From Poindextera sp035604135 (GTDB lineage: Bacteria; Pseudomonadota; Alphaproteobacteria; Caulobacterales; Caulobacteraceae), in assembly GCA_035604135.1 (NCBI GenBank), contig DATNJB010000041.1, positions 11,418-75,417 on the forward strand: DNA of 64,000 bases, written 5' to 3'. The notes under the pieces were generated by a model. That model was not told where the DNA came from. It saw only the letters and a list, made by a program, of their open reading frames with translations, and did not search any database. A program made the translations under genes and the position numbers. Within the stretch, counting starts at the first letter, position 1, and the number at the start of each line of letters is the position of its first letter. Of this stretch, positions 17,431-25,918 are shown in pieces.

Positions 17431-18641
17431 CGTGGCGTCTTCACCGCAGGACCGGCGACCAATCCTCGGTCATGCAGCCGCGCGATCTCACCCGGGGAGA
17501 GCCCGAGCCGTTCGCTCAGCACCTCGTCGGTGTGCTGGCCCAGCCGGGGCGCAGGCGCCGGCGGCCGGCGGTCTTCGCCCGGCGCGCGCGCCGCGGCGCC
17601 GGGTGTCGGATAGCGATGGCCGCTGGAATGGTCGACGGCGAACAGGTTATCGGCCAGCCTGGGGTCGCGTGCGGCGGCGCTCATCGGCTGGTAAGCGCCG
17701 TGGGTGGCGCCGGCGCCGTCCAGCAAAGGCGTGAGCTCGGCCATTGTGCGCATTGCGATCGCCGCCTCGAACAGCGGGTTGATCCTTGCCCGCCAGGTGA
17801 AGCGGGGACCCTCGTCGGCGGTGAAGTCGACCCCGACCTCCTGTTCGAGCGCTTTGATCTGTTCGCTCAGTCCCAGCGCCCCGACCAGGTTCGTCCACTG
17901 CCGGGGGGTGATCGCGATCAGCATGATCCGCTCGCCATCCTTGGTGGCGAAGTCGCGGCCGAAGGCGCCATAGAGATTGTTGCCCACGCGTGGGCGGTCA
18001 CCCGTGCCGATCAGCGCCTCCGGGATGAAGCCCAGGTGACCCATGCTGGCCATGGCGACGTCCGCCAGCGGGATGCGCACCTCGCGGCCGAGGCCGTCGG
18101 CGCGCCGCGCCCGCTCGGCGGTGACGAGCGAAAATGCGGCATAGGCGCCGGTAAGCAGGTCCCACGCGGCCAGCATGTGGTTGACCGGCCCCTTGGCGTC
18201 CTCCGGCCCCGTCATCAGCGGGACGCCGACGGCGGCGTTGACCGTGTAGTCGACGGCGGGCTTGCCGTCTGCCCAGCCCATGATGCGGAGCGCGATCAGG
18301 TCCTCGCGCAGGGGCTTCAGCCGCTGGTAGGATAGGAAACCGTCTACCGGATAGTTGGTCACGAAGAGGCCGGTGGAGGCGGCGAGGCGCTGGGCGAGCT
18401 CGCGGCCCTCGGGCCGGCCGAGGTCGAGCGCGACCGACTTCTTCCCCTTGTTCAGGCTCTCCCAGTAGAAGCTGTCGCCTTCGGGCGAGAGCGGCCAGCG
18501 GCGATAGTCGGGGCCGCCGCCGACCTGGTCGAAGCGGATCACCTCGGCGCCCATCTGAGCCAGATAGACGCCGCACGTGGGCCCGGCGACGAAGGACACG
18601 CCCTCGACGACGGCCAGGTCATGAAGCGCGTCGTGCAGCAA
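17427..18641 (-). CDS. Class III CoA-transferase family protein, 2-methylfumaryl-CoA isomerase-like
   Basis: 404 residues of the CaiB/BaiF family. It shows VEGVSFVAGPTCGVYLAQMGAEVIRFDQ, GPDYRRWPLSPEGDSFYWESLNKGKKSVALDL and FVTNYPVDGFLSY, with MLAAWDLLTGAYAAFSLVTA. This resembles 2-methylfumaryl-CoA isomerase (an intramolecular CoA transfer) more than typical formyl-CoA transferases. None of the other genes of the 3-hydroxypropionate bicycle is nearby, so the real substrate is unknown. The C-terminal 60 residues are Pro/Arg-rich. Confidence 0.82.
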   Translation of the reverse strand: MLHDALHDLAVVEGVSFVAGPTCGVYLAQMGAEVIRFDQVGGGPDYRRWPLSPEGDSFYWESLNKGKKSVALDLGRPEGRELAQRLAASTGLFVTNYPVDGFLSYQRLKPLREDLIALRIMGWADGKPAVDYTVNAAVGVPLMTGPEDAKGPVNHMLAAWDLLTGAYAAFSLVTAERARRADGLGREVRIPLADVAMASMGHLGFIPEALIGTGDRPRVGNNLYGAFGRDFATKDGERIMLIAITPRQWTNLVGALGLSEQIKALEQEVGVDFTADEGPRFTWRARINPLFEAAIAMRTMAELTPLLDGAGATHGAYQPMSAAARDPRLADNLFAVDHSSGHRYPTPGAAARAPGEDRRPPAPAPRLGQHTDEVLSERLGLSPGEIARLHDRGLVAGPAVKTPR

Positions 18642-18647
18642 GGGCGG

Positions 18648-19375
18648 TCAGCCCAACCGGCGGCGGTAGAGGGCGTTCAGCCGCTCCCAATGCCGCTCGG
18701 CCGCGGCCTTGTCGTAGGCCGGGCGCTGTGGAAAAGCGAACCCGCGCTCGACCCCGGGATAGATCTCGACCTCGGCGTCGATCTTGTCGGCGGCAAGCGA
18801 GGTCTTGAGGTTCTCGACCTGCTCCATCGGAGCCCAGCGGTCGGTCTCGGCGCACCCGAAATAGAGCTCGGCCTTGGCCCTACGCGCGGCGAGGTGCGGG
18901 CTGTTCGGTTTGTCTGTGACGAGATAGGTGCCGTACATCGACGCGGCCGCCGCGATCCGGTCCGGGAAGGTCGCCGCCGCGTTGATCGAGAACTGTCCGC
19001 TCATGCAATAGCCGACCGCGCCCATCGGCCTCTTCTTCGCCGCCGGGTCCTGGTCGATGAAGGCGAGCAAGCCTTCGGTGTCCGACATCACCATGTCGAT
19101 CGTGAGATCGGCCATCAGTTTCATCATCCGCTCACGGACGGATAGCTCGCCAGCGGCCCGATCTCCATCACCCCTGCACGATAGTATAGGTTGGGCAGGA
19201 CGACGTAGTAACCGGCGCTCGCGAAGCGGCGCGCCATGTCCCGCAACTCCTCGCGGATCGCCGGGGCGTCCATATAGAACAGAATGACCGGGTGCGGCCC
19301 GCCGCGCTCAGGGTGCACGATGAAGGTCGTCGTCGCCCCGTCCCGGGTCTTGATGTCGAGCTGTCGTTCGATCAT
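18648..19375 (-). pseudogene. Dienelactone hydrolase family protein, interrupted by a -1 frameshift
   Basis: ATG at 19375 has a good AGGGA site upstream. The first part (MIERQLDIKTRDG to MEIGPLASYPSV) ends at TGA 19124-19126. The rest (MMKLMADLTIDMV to LNALYRRRL) continues in another frame from 19127. Restoring one G near 19133 joins them into a normal protein of about 240 residues. The hydrolase signature GYCMSGQFSINAAA, with the catalytic Cys/Ser region, is in the second part, and the final His block is GVERGFAF. Either a sequencing indel or a true pseudogene. It lies just upstream of the CoA-transferase, same strand. Confidence 0.82.
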
Positions 19376-19447
19376 GTGCGGGTCCCTCCCCATGGCAGCC
19401 GCCGCCTGCTTAGAGCGCCGGGCGGCGGCTGGCCAGAGGCGCAACCG

Positions 19448-19837
19448 TCAGGCGGCGATAGCCTTGACCAGGCCGTCGAGCGCCGCGGTCAGATGGTCGG
19501 CCGCGCCGTCGTCTAGGCCATACCGGCGGGCAATCCAGCGAGGATCGCTGTAGGTGACCTGCGCACGGCCTTGCCCGTCCTCCCAGGCCAGCACCTTCAG
19601 CGGAAGGTCGAGGCCCACGCGCTGGTCGGCCCGCATCAGCGGCGTCCCCGCGCGCGGATCGCCGAAGATCATCACCGTCGTCGGCCGAAGCGCGAGCCCA
19701 ACGCCGGCCGCGCCCGCCGCATGATCGATGCGCGCGAAGAGCTGGATCCCCTTGTCGTACAACGCAGCCTCAAGCCGGCTCAGCACCTCGGCGACCGAAT
19801 GTGGGCTCTCGACCGTGATAAGGCCGCTTTCGTCCAT
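19448..19837 (-). CDS. DUF302 domain protein
   Basis: 129 residues with the DUF302 pattern: TVESPHSVAEVLSRLEAAL, GIQLFARIDHAAGA, TTVMIFGDPRAGTPLM and VLAWEDGQGRAQVTYSDPRW. Function is unknown; the fold is small alpha/beta. No signal peptide is seen. It is divergent from the ArsR gene with about 90 bases between them, so the two may share a controlled promoter region. Confidence 0.88.
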   Translation of the reverse strand: MDESGLITVESPHSVAEVLSRLEAALYDKGIQLFARIDHAAGAAGVGLALRPTTVMIFGDPRAGTPLMRADQRVGLDLPLKVLAWEDGQGRAQVTYSDPRWIARRYGLDDGAADHLTAALDGLVKAIAA

Positions 19838-19891
19838 GTTCGCCTCCGCGCTGGCGCGATCATCGCCCCCGCCGCGGGACCCTGAAAAGCC

Positions 19892-19922
19892 TCTTGACGC
19901 GTCCGTAAGTGAAGACTAACGG
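19892..19922 (+). promoter_or_regulatory. Candidate promoter and operator of the ArsR operon
   Basis: A TTGACG (19894-19899) lies 17 bases from TAACGG. Between and across them is an imperfect inverted repeat GTAAGT-gaag-ACTAAC (19905-19920). Promoter overlap with a repeat just before an ArsR gene suggests self-repression. Inference only. Confidence 0.35.
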
Positions 19923-19928
19923 TAAGTC

Positions 19929-20246
19929 ATGGCGAACGCTTCTCGCGCACTGGCTGCCCTCGGCGATGCGACGCGCCGCGAGATCTTCGACCGTCTGGCG
20001 GAAGGCCCCTCGTCGGTGGGCGCCCTCGCGGCAAGACTTCCGGTCAGCCGACCGGCGGTGTCCCAGCACCTGCGCGTGCTGAAGGAGGCTGGGTTGGTCG
20101 AGGAGACGCCGGACGGCGCCCGACGCATCTACCGGATCGATCCGCGCGGCATCGGCGCCATGCGCGACTGGCTGGACCAGCATTGGGACCGGGCGCTGGC
20201 CGCGTTCAAGGATTTCGTCGAAGAGCCGCAGGAGCCGAACGAATGA
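19929..20246 (+). CDS. ArsR-family winged-helix regulator
   Basis: 105 residues. LAALGDATRREIFDRLAEGP (residues about 8-27) and the recognition helix region LPVSRPAVSQHLRVLKEAGL give an ArsR/SmtB fold. No Cys ligands for metal are visible, so it is probably of the non-metal class often paired with SRPBCC proteins. Its stop overlaps the SRPBCC start in ATGA, so they form one unit. The usual role is repression of its own operon. Confidence 0.92.
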   Translation: MANASRALAALGDATRREIFDRLAEGPSSVGALAARLPVSRPAVSQHLRVLKEAGLVEETPDGARRIYRIDPRGIGAMRDWLDQHWDRALAAFKDFVEEPQEPNE

Positions 20247-20698
20247 CCATCAAGCCCGTGGTGAAGACCGTGACCGTGAAGGCCTCGCCGGAGCGGGCGT
20301 TCGAAGCCTTCACCGCCAACATGGGCCAATGGTGGCCCAGGGGGCACACGATCGGGGCTGCGCCGTTCGAAGCGGTGGTCATGGAGCCCAGGGTCGGCGG
20401 CCGCTGGTACGAGCGCGCCGCGGACGGCGCGCAGACGAATTGGGGCCAGGTCCTGGCGTGGGAGCCGCCGCGCCGGTTCGTGCTCGCCTGGCAGATCAGC
20501 GCCGACTGGGCCTATGACCCGAACCTGATGACCGAGGTCGAGGTGACGTTCGAGCCGCAAGACGGCGGGACCACGGCCGTCACGCTCGAGCACCGACGTC
20601 TCGAGCTGTTCGGCGAGCGCGCCCAGGCCATGGCCGACCAGTTCGACGGCGGCTGGGTGGGCGTGATCCAGCACTTTGTCGATTTCGTGGGCGCCTGA
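20243..20698 (+). CDS. SRPBCC (AHSA1-like) domain protein
   Basis: 151 residues from ATG at 20243. Typical AHSA1/START-like blocks are VKASPERAFEAFTANMGQWWP, EPRVGGRWYERAADG, WGQVLAWEPPRRFVLAWQI and VEVTFEPQDGGTTAVTLEHR. These are small hydrophobic-cavity proteins; the ligand is unknown. ArsR-SRPBCC pairs are common. The overlap with the regulator gene makes co-translation likely. Confidence 0.92.
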   Translation: MTIKPVVKTVTVKASPERAFEAFTANMGQWWPRGHTIGAAPFEAVVMEPRVGGRWYERAADGAQTNWGQVLAWEPPRRFVLAWQISADWAYDPNLMTEVEVTFEPQDGGTTAVTLEHRRLELFGERAQAMADQFDGGWVGVIQHFVDFVGA

Positions 20699-20731
20699 GC
20701 GTCTGAACAGGGGAAAGAGGAGAATGCCGCC

Positions 20732-21385
20732 ATGACCGAGTTCGTCGTCCATTCGATCCCGGGCAGCCCGTTCGGCCGCGCCGTTTTCGCCACACTGGAG
20801 GAGAAGGGCGCGAACTACGCGCTGAAGCGGGTGGCCATGCGGACACCCGGTCACCTGGCGCTGCACCCCTTCGGGCGCATTCCGATCCTGCAACAGGGCG
20901 ACTTCAAGCTGTACGAGACGCAAGCGATCCTGCGCTATCTCGACCGCGCGCTGCCCGCGCCGCGGCTGACTCCCGCCGACCCGAAGGCCGCTGCGCGGAT
21001 GGACCAGCTGATGAACGTCTGCGACTGGTACCTCTTCCAGGGCGTCGGCAATGTGATCGGCTTCCAGCGCGTCGTGGGTCCCAAGCTGATGGGCCCGACG
21101 CCGGACGAGGCCGCCATCGCCGCGGCGATGCCGAAGGCGCATGCGGTGTTCGACCAACTCGCCCGCGAGCTCGGCGACAAGCTCTACTTCGTCGGCGACC
21201 AGGTCACCCTTGCCGACATCCTGCTCGCCAGCCACGTCGCTTTCTTCCGCGAAATCCCGGAATGGACGCCGCTTGTCGGGCATCACCTAAATCTGGTCGC
21301 CTGGCTCGAGCGCATGAGCATGCGGCCCAGCATGATGGCGACCACCTGGGAACGCGTCGACGCGATGGACAAAGAGCCGGCCTAA
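20732..21385 (+). CDS. Glutathione S-transferase family protein
   Basis: 217 residues. The N-terminal thioredoxin-like domain has IPGSPFGRAVFATLEEKGANY, with Ser of SPFGR near the glutathione site, HPFGRIPILQQGDFKLYETQAI (cis-Pro and Glu-Thr of the GSH site) and then an all-helical domain with VTLADILLASHV. It follows the ArsR-SRPBCC pair on the same strand after 33 bases with a GAGGAG site. Substrate is unknown. Confidence 0.92.
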   Translation: MTEFVVHSIPGSPFGRAVFATLEEKGANYALKRVAMRTPGHLALHPFGRIPILQQGDFKLYETQAILRYLDRALPAPRLTPADPKAAARMDQLMNVCDWYLFQGVGNVIGFQRVVGPKLMGPTPDEAAIAAAMPKAHAVFDQLARELGDKLYFVGDQVTLADILLASHVAFFREIPEWTPLVGHHLNLVAWLERMSMRPSMMATTWERVDAMDKEPA

Positions 21386-22563
21386 AAGCCGGCCAGCGCG
21401 TGGCTGTCGAAGATGTCGGGCGCCGACTCGGCCTTCTCGGGCTCGGGCCCGGCGCCTGGCCAGATCGACATCCCCTGCAAAAGGTCGCGCAGGGCATCCA
21501 CGACCTCTTCGGCCGACATCGTGTCGTGCTGGCTCAGGCGATAGGCCCAGAAGCCGATCACCTGCTCCAGCCGCCCGATCCGCTCGCCGAGGTCGAGGAA
21601 CAGCCCCGACCCCTGGGCCAGGAACTGGCGGAAGCTGGCCGGGTCCTGCTTCTCGATCAGTGCGCCATAGGCCTGATCGTACAGCTGCAGCGTCTCGCCG
21701 ATCCCGCGCCACGCGCTGGCGATCGAGCTTTCCAGGAGCGACTTGGCGCTCAGCGTGAAGCGCAACGTCTCCTCGGGCGACCGCTTGAGCCCAAGCCTGG
21801 CGATCGACCGCAGCGTGGTCTTGAGCGGCGTCGTGAGCGTGTGGATGCGCCAGCGGTAGTAGAGCACGGCCTTCCACGAGAACATCGCCTCGGAGAAGTC
21901 GCGGTCGTCCATCTGCAGCGTGGTCTGCAGCGGGGCGAGGTCGGGCGCGTCGTAGTCGGCCAGCAAGAGGCGCGACAGCCGCTTGGTGCGCTGATCGCCG
22001 GCGCGCAGCTCGCCGAAGCAGAGCTTGATCAGCGAACCCATCTCGCCTTCGACGAAGCCCAGCATGTGCGCCTTGTCGGGCTGGCTGAAGCGGAAGTAGC
22101 AGCGGTCGACCTCGATCTCCTCCTTGGCCAGCGCCTCGCGCACGAGGAAGGGATCCAGCGTCGGCAGGCGATCGAACAGGCGCAGCACCGCCACGTCGCG
22201 ATCGAGCGGCAGGTCGCCGTATTCCAGGTGGCGGGAGAGCACGCCGACGAAGTCGTGCTGGTCGACGAACAGGAACTGTCCGCCCAGGTTCAGGTCGGAC
22301 GGATCGAGCGGAAAGATCACCTTGGTGGCGTTGAACCGCCGGGGCGCCAGCCGGTCCTCTTCGCCGGGCGCGACATTGTGCTTGACGATGATCGCGCGGT
22401 TCAGGAGCGGGTGGGCGAACATCGGCGCGCCGCGATAGTCGGGATCCTCGGGCTGCTCGATGTAAAGGGCATGCAGATTCAGCACCCGGGCCGACGACGA
22501 CGTCGCAACGATCGTCGACAGGTTTCTGACGCCCGGAATTGATTTCAGCAGTCGCACCAGCAC
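21382..22563 (-). CDS. Unrecognised 393-residue cytoplasmic protein
   Basis: No signal peptide, membrane helix or known motif is seen. The N-terminal 100 residues contain SSARVLNLHALYIEQPEDPD and NATKVIFPLDPSDLNLGGQF. Residues 160-250 are mixed, and the C-terminal half looks helical (SAKSLLESSIASAWRGIGE). The codon pattern and length suggest a real gene. It is convergent with the glutathione transferase (4-base overlap) and lies downstream of gcvPB on the same strand after 84 bases. I cannot assign a function. Confidence 0.75.
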   Translation of the reverse strand: MLVRLLKSIPGVRNLSTIVATSSSARVLNLHALYIEQPEDPDYRGAPMFAHPLLNRAIIVKHNVAPGEEDRLAPRRFNATKVIFPLDPSDLNLGGQFLFVDQHDFVGVLSRHLEYGDLPLDRDVAVLRLFDRLPTLDPFLVREALAKEEIEVDRCYFRFSQPDKAHMLGFVEGEMGSLIKLCFGELRAGDQRTKRLSRLLLADYDAPDLAPLQTTLQMDDRDFSEAMFSWKAVLYYRWRIHTLTTPLKTTLRSIARLGLKRSPEETLRFTLSAKSLLESSIASAWRGIGETLQLYDQAYGALIEKQDPASFRQFLAQGSGLFLDLGERIGRLEQVIGFWAYRLSQHDTMSAEEVVDALRDLLQGMSIWPGAGPEPEKAESAPDIFDSHALAGF

Positions 22564-22647
22564 CCCACGGCGTTCCGCGGAAGGCTTCTTAACGGCGGAA
22601 GGCTTGCCGCCCCCTTTAGGACATTGGTTAGCGCGGGCTGAACGCGG

Positions 22648-24192
22648 CTAGGCGGCCGCCTCGTCTGGCGTCCAACGCAGCTTCGGTTTCCGCGCCGCCA
22701 GGGTTTCGTCCAGCCGGCGCAAAGGGGCGTGAAAGGGCGCGCCCTTGAAGCGTTCGACGTCACCTGTTTTCGCCGCCGCGGCAAGCGCCAAGACGGCGTC
22801 GCAGAAGCGGTCGATCTCCGCTTTCGGCTCTGTTTCGGTGGGCTCGATCAGCATCGCCCCGTGCACCACCAGCGGAAAGTACATGGTCATCGGGTGGAAA
22901 CCCTCGTCGATCAGCGCCTTGGCGAAGTCGAGCGTCGTGACCCCGGTTCCGTCCAGCCAGCGGTCGTCGAACAGCGCCTCATGCATGCAGGGCCTGCCGA
23001 ACGGCGCGCTCAGCACGCCCCGGAGCCTCGCCTTGATGTAGTTGGCGTTCAGCACCGCATCGGCGGCCACCTGCGCCAGGCCATCGCCGCCGTGGCTTAG
23101 CATGTAGGCAAGCGCGCGCACGTACATGCCCATCTGGCCGTGGAAGGCCGAAAGCCGCCCGAAACTTTGGGAACCATCGCCATGTTCGTTCAGCGTTAAA
23201 CCGTCCGCCCCATGCACGACCCATGGCACCGGCGCGAACGGCGCGAGCGCAGCGCCGAAGACGACCGGGCCCGCGCCAGGCCCGCCGCCGCCGTGGGGCG
23301 TCGAAAAGGTCTTGTGCAGGTTGATGTGCATGGCGTCGACGCCGAGATCGGCGGGCCTGACCTTGCCGACGATGGCATTGAAGTTCGCCCCATCGGCGTA
23401 GAGGTAGGCGCCGGCGGCGTGGGTCAGGCGCGCGATCTCGAGCATGTCGCGCTCGAAGAGGCCGCAGGTGTTGGGGTTGGTGATCATCAGCGCCGCGACG
23501 TCCGGGCCGAGCTTGGCGGCGAGATCGGCGAGATCGACACGGCCGCACGCCGTCTGACCGACCTCTTCGACCGCATAGCCGACGAAGGCGGCGGTGGCCG
23601 GATTGGTGCCGTGCGCCGAGGTGGGCGTGAGCACCCGTTTGCGCCCATCGCCCCTGGCCTCGTGCGCCGCGCGGATCGCGAGCAGGCCGCAGAGCTCGCC
23701 CTGCGCTCCGGCTTTGGGCGGCAGCGCCACCGCCGGCATGCCGGTGAGCGTCTTCAGCCAGTGGGCGAGCGTCTCCATCAGCTGAAGCGCGCCCTGGACG
23801 GTCGAGGTCGGCTGCAGGGGGTGGATGTCGGCGAAGCCCGGCAGGCGGGCGACCTTCTCGTTCAGGCGCGGGTTGTGCTTCATGGTGCACGAGCCGAGTG
23901 GATAGAGCGCCAGATCGATGGCGTGGTTCTTCTGGCTCAGCCGCACGTAGTGGCGGAGCGTCTCGGGCTCTGAGAGGCCGGGAAGCCCGATCGGCGCGGC
24001 TCGAACCAGGTCCCCCAGGTCGCCGGCGTCGAGCGCGGGCTCGTCGATGTCGACGCCGGTCTTCGACCAGCCCCCCAGTTCGAAGATCAGCGGCTCGTCC
24101 TGCAAGAGACCGCGACCGCCGGTGAGCGTGGCCGGCACGCTCCCGACGATCGCCTCTGCGCGGGTGGGGCGCCCGATGGTTTGCATGGTCAT
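22648..24192 (-). CDS. gcvPB: Glycine dehydrogenase (decarboxylating) subunit 2
   Basis: 514 residues from ATG at 24192. YPLGSCTMKHNPRLNEKVA and HGTNPATAAFVGY are family blocks. INLHKTFSTPHGGGGPGAGP carries the lysine that binds pyridoxal phosphate. With GcvPA it forms the P-protein of the glycine cleavage system, decarboxylating glycine and loading aminomethyl on GcvH. The start overlaps the gcvPA stop by one base (TGATG). It is the last gene of the riboswitch-controlled operon. Confidence 0.97.
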   Translation of the reverse strand: MTMQTIGRPTRAEAIVGSVPATLTGGRGLLQDEPLIFELGGWSKTGVDIDEPALDAGDLGDLVRAAPIGLPGLSEPETLRHYVRLSQKNHAIDLALYPLGSCTMKHNPRLNEKVARLPGFADIHPLQPTSTVQGALQLMETLAHWLKTLTGMPAVALPPKAGAQGELCGLLAIRAAHEARGDGRKRVLTPTSAHGTNPATAAFVGYAVEEVGQTACGRVDLADLAAKLGPDVAALMITNPNTCGLFERDMLEIARLTHAAGAYLYADGANFNAIVGKVRPADLGVDAMHINLHKTFSTPHGGGGPGAGPVVFGAALAPFAPVPWVVHGADGLTLNEHGDGSQSFGRLSAFHGQMGMYVRALAYMLSHGGDGLAQVAADAVLNANYIKARLRGVLSAPFGRPCMHEALFDDRWLDGTGVTTLDFAKALIDEGFHPMTMYFPLVVHGAMLIEPTETEPKAEIDRFCDAVLALAAAAKTGDVERFKGAPFHAPLRRLDETLAARKPKLRWTPDEAAA

Positions 24193-25532
24193 CAGAGCGC
24201 TCCTTCCAGCGCGCGGCCAAGCGCAGCGATGTCTGCCTCGGTGGTGAGTTCGGTGGCGGCGAGCAGGAGCACGTCGTCGAGCCCGGCGGTCGGATCGAGC
24301 CGGGCGAACGGCACACCGGCCAGAATCCCCTCCGCGGCGAGAGCCTCGACTACGGCTGTCGCCGGCTTCGGGAGGCGCACGGCGATCTCGTTGAAGAAGC
24401 GGGGGTTGAGCACTGCGACCCTCGGGATGGCGGCCATCGCGCTTGCGAGCTTGCGCGCCTGTGCGTGGTTGACGGCGGCGAGCTTGCGCAAACCGACCTC
24501 GCCGAGGAGCGACATGTGTATAGTGAAGGCAAGCGCACAAAGTCCTGAATTGGTGCAGATATTGGACGTCGCCTTCTCACGCCGGATGTGCTGCTCGCGC
24601 GTCGAGAGCGTCAGCACGAAGCCGCGGCGCCCGTCGGCGTCGACGGTCTCGCCGCAAAGCCGCCCGGGCGCCTGACGGACGAAGCGCTCGCGGGTCGCGA
24701 AGAGGCCAACGTAAGGCCCGCCGAAGTTCAGGGCATTGCCGATCGACTGACCCTCGGCGGCCACGATGTCGGCGCCCATCTCGCCGGGCGACCTGATGAG
24801 GCCGAGCGACACCGCTTCGGTGACGACCGCGATCATCAGCGCCCCGGCGGCATGGGCGGCCTCGGCGATGCGCGTGAGGTCGCTGGCCGTGCCGAACACG
24901 TTCGGCGTCTGCACGATGACGCAGGCGGTCTCGGCATCGAGGGCGGCGATGACGTCGGCTTCGGCGTCGACGGCGGCCGGCTGGCGAACGACCTCCACGC
25001 CCGCGACGTGCGCCAGCGTGCGGATCGCCGCGGCGTAATGCGGGTGTAGTCCGCCGGAGAGGATCGCCTTCGGCCTGCGCGTGACGCGATGGGCCATCAT
25101 CACCGCCTCGGCGGCGGCGGTCGAACCGTCGTACATGGAAGCGTTGGCGACCTCCATGCCGGTCAGCGCCGCGACCTGGGTCTGGAACTCGAACAGCGCC
25201 TGCAGCGTGCCTTGGGCGATCTCCGGTTGGTAGGGCGTGTAAGAGGTAAGAAACTCCGACCGCTGAATAATATGGTCGACGCTGGCGGGCACATGGTGGC
25301 GATAGGCGCCGGCCCCGCAGAAGAACGGCCCCTGGCCGGCGCTGCGGTTCTTCGCCGCCAGCGAGGCGAGCTGGCGCTCGACCTCGATCTCGCCCTGATG
25401 CGGCGGCAGGTCGACGGGGCCGGCGATGCGCGCGGCCTTGGGCACGTCGGCGAAAAGCGCGTCAACGCTCGGAGCACCGATCTCGGCCAGCATCGCGGCC
25501 CGGTCGTCTTCCGTCAGCGGTAGGTAGCGCAT
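24192..25532 (-). CDS. gcvPA: Glycine dehydrogenase (decarboxylating) subunit 1
   Basis: 446 residues, usual for the split P-protein. Blocks: FFCGAGAYRHHVPASVDHII, FLTSYTPYQPEIAQGTLQAL and NASMYDGSTAAAEAVMMAHR. The subunit lacks the PLP lysine, which is in GcvPB. It starts ten bases after gcvH and is in the same operon. Confidence 0.97.
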   Translation of the reverse strand: MRYLPLTEDDRAAMLAEIGAPSVDALFADVPKAARIAGPVDLPPHQGEIEVERQLASLAAKNRSAGQGPFFCGAGAYRHHVPASVDHIIQRSEFLTSYTPYQPEIAQGTLQALFEFQTQVAALTGMEVANASMYDGSTAAAEAVMMAHRVTRRPKAILSGGLHPHYAAAIRTLAHVAGVEVVRQPAAVDAEADVIAALDAETACVIVQTPNVFGTASDLTRIAEAAHAAGALMIAVVTEAVSLGLIRSPGEMGADIVAAEGQSIGNALNFGGPYVGLFATRERFVRQAPGRLCGETVDADGRRGFVLTLSTREQHIRREKATSNICTNSGLCALAFTIHMSLLGEVGLRKLAAVNHAQARKLASAMAAIPRVAVLNPRFFNEIAVRLPKPATAVVEALAAEGILAGVPFARLDPTAGLDDVLLLAATELTTEADIAALGRALEGAL

Positions 25533-25542
25533 GCGGCGTCCT

Positions 25543-25908
25543 CTAGAGGGTCTGCAGGAAGGCTTCGTAGGCCGCGCGATCCATCAGCTGATCGACCGCG
25601 CCAGGATCGGCGAGCTTGAGCTTGGCGAACCAGCCGGCGGCTTCCGGTTCGGCGTTGACCGTCTCCGGCTCGGACGTGAGCACCTCGTTGACCGCGACCA
25701 CCTCCCCGGTGACCGGCGCATAGACGTCGGAGGCGGCCTTGACGCTCTCGACGACCGCCAGCCCGTCGCCGGTCTTCACGCTCTTGCCGACATCGGGCAG
25801 CTCGACGAACACCACGTCGCCCAGCTGCTCGGCCGCATAGGCGGTGACGCCGATGGTCGCGACATCGCCGTCGACCTCGACCCATTCATGATCCTTGGTG
25901 AAACGCAT
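25543..25908 (-). CDS. gcvH: Glycine cleavage system H protein
   Basis: 121 residues from ATG at 25908, seven bases after a GAAGG site. MRFTKDHEWVEVDGDVATIG and LPDVGKSVKTGDGLAVVESVK are typical. The lipoylated lysine is in VESVKAASDVYAP near residue 61. It shuttles the aminomethyl group between the P, T and L proteins. It sits ten bases after gcvT. Confidence 0.97.
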   Translation of the reverse strand: MRFTKDHEWVEVDGDVATIGVTAYAAEQLGDVVFVELPDVGKSVKTGDGLAVVESVKAASDVYAPVTGEVVAVNEVLTSEPETVNAEPEAAGWFAKLKLADPGAVDQLMDRAAYEAFLQTL

Positions 25909-25918
25909 GGACAATCCT

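Noticed and set aside
19124..19136. Programmed frameshift or stop-restart (TGATG) in the dienelactone hydrolase
   Set aside because: No slippery heptamer or downstream structure was seen; loss of one G explains it more simply.
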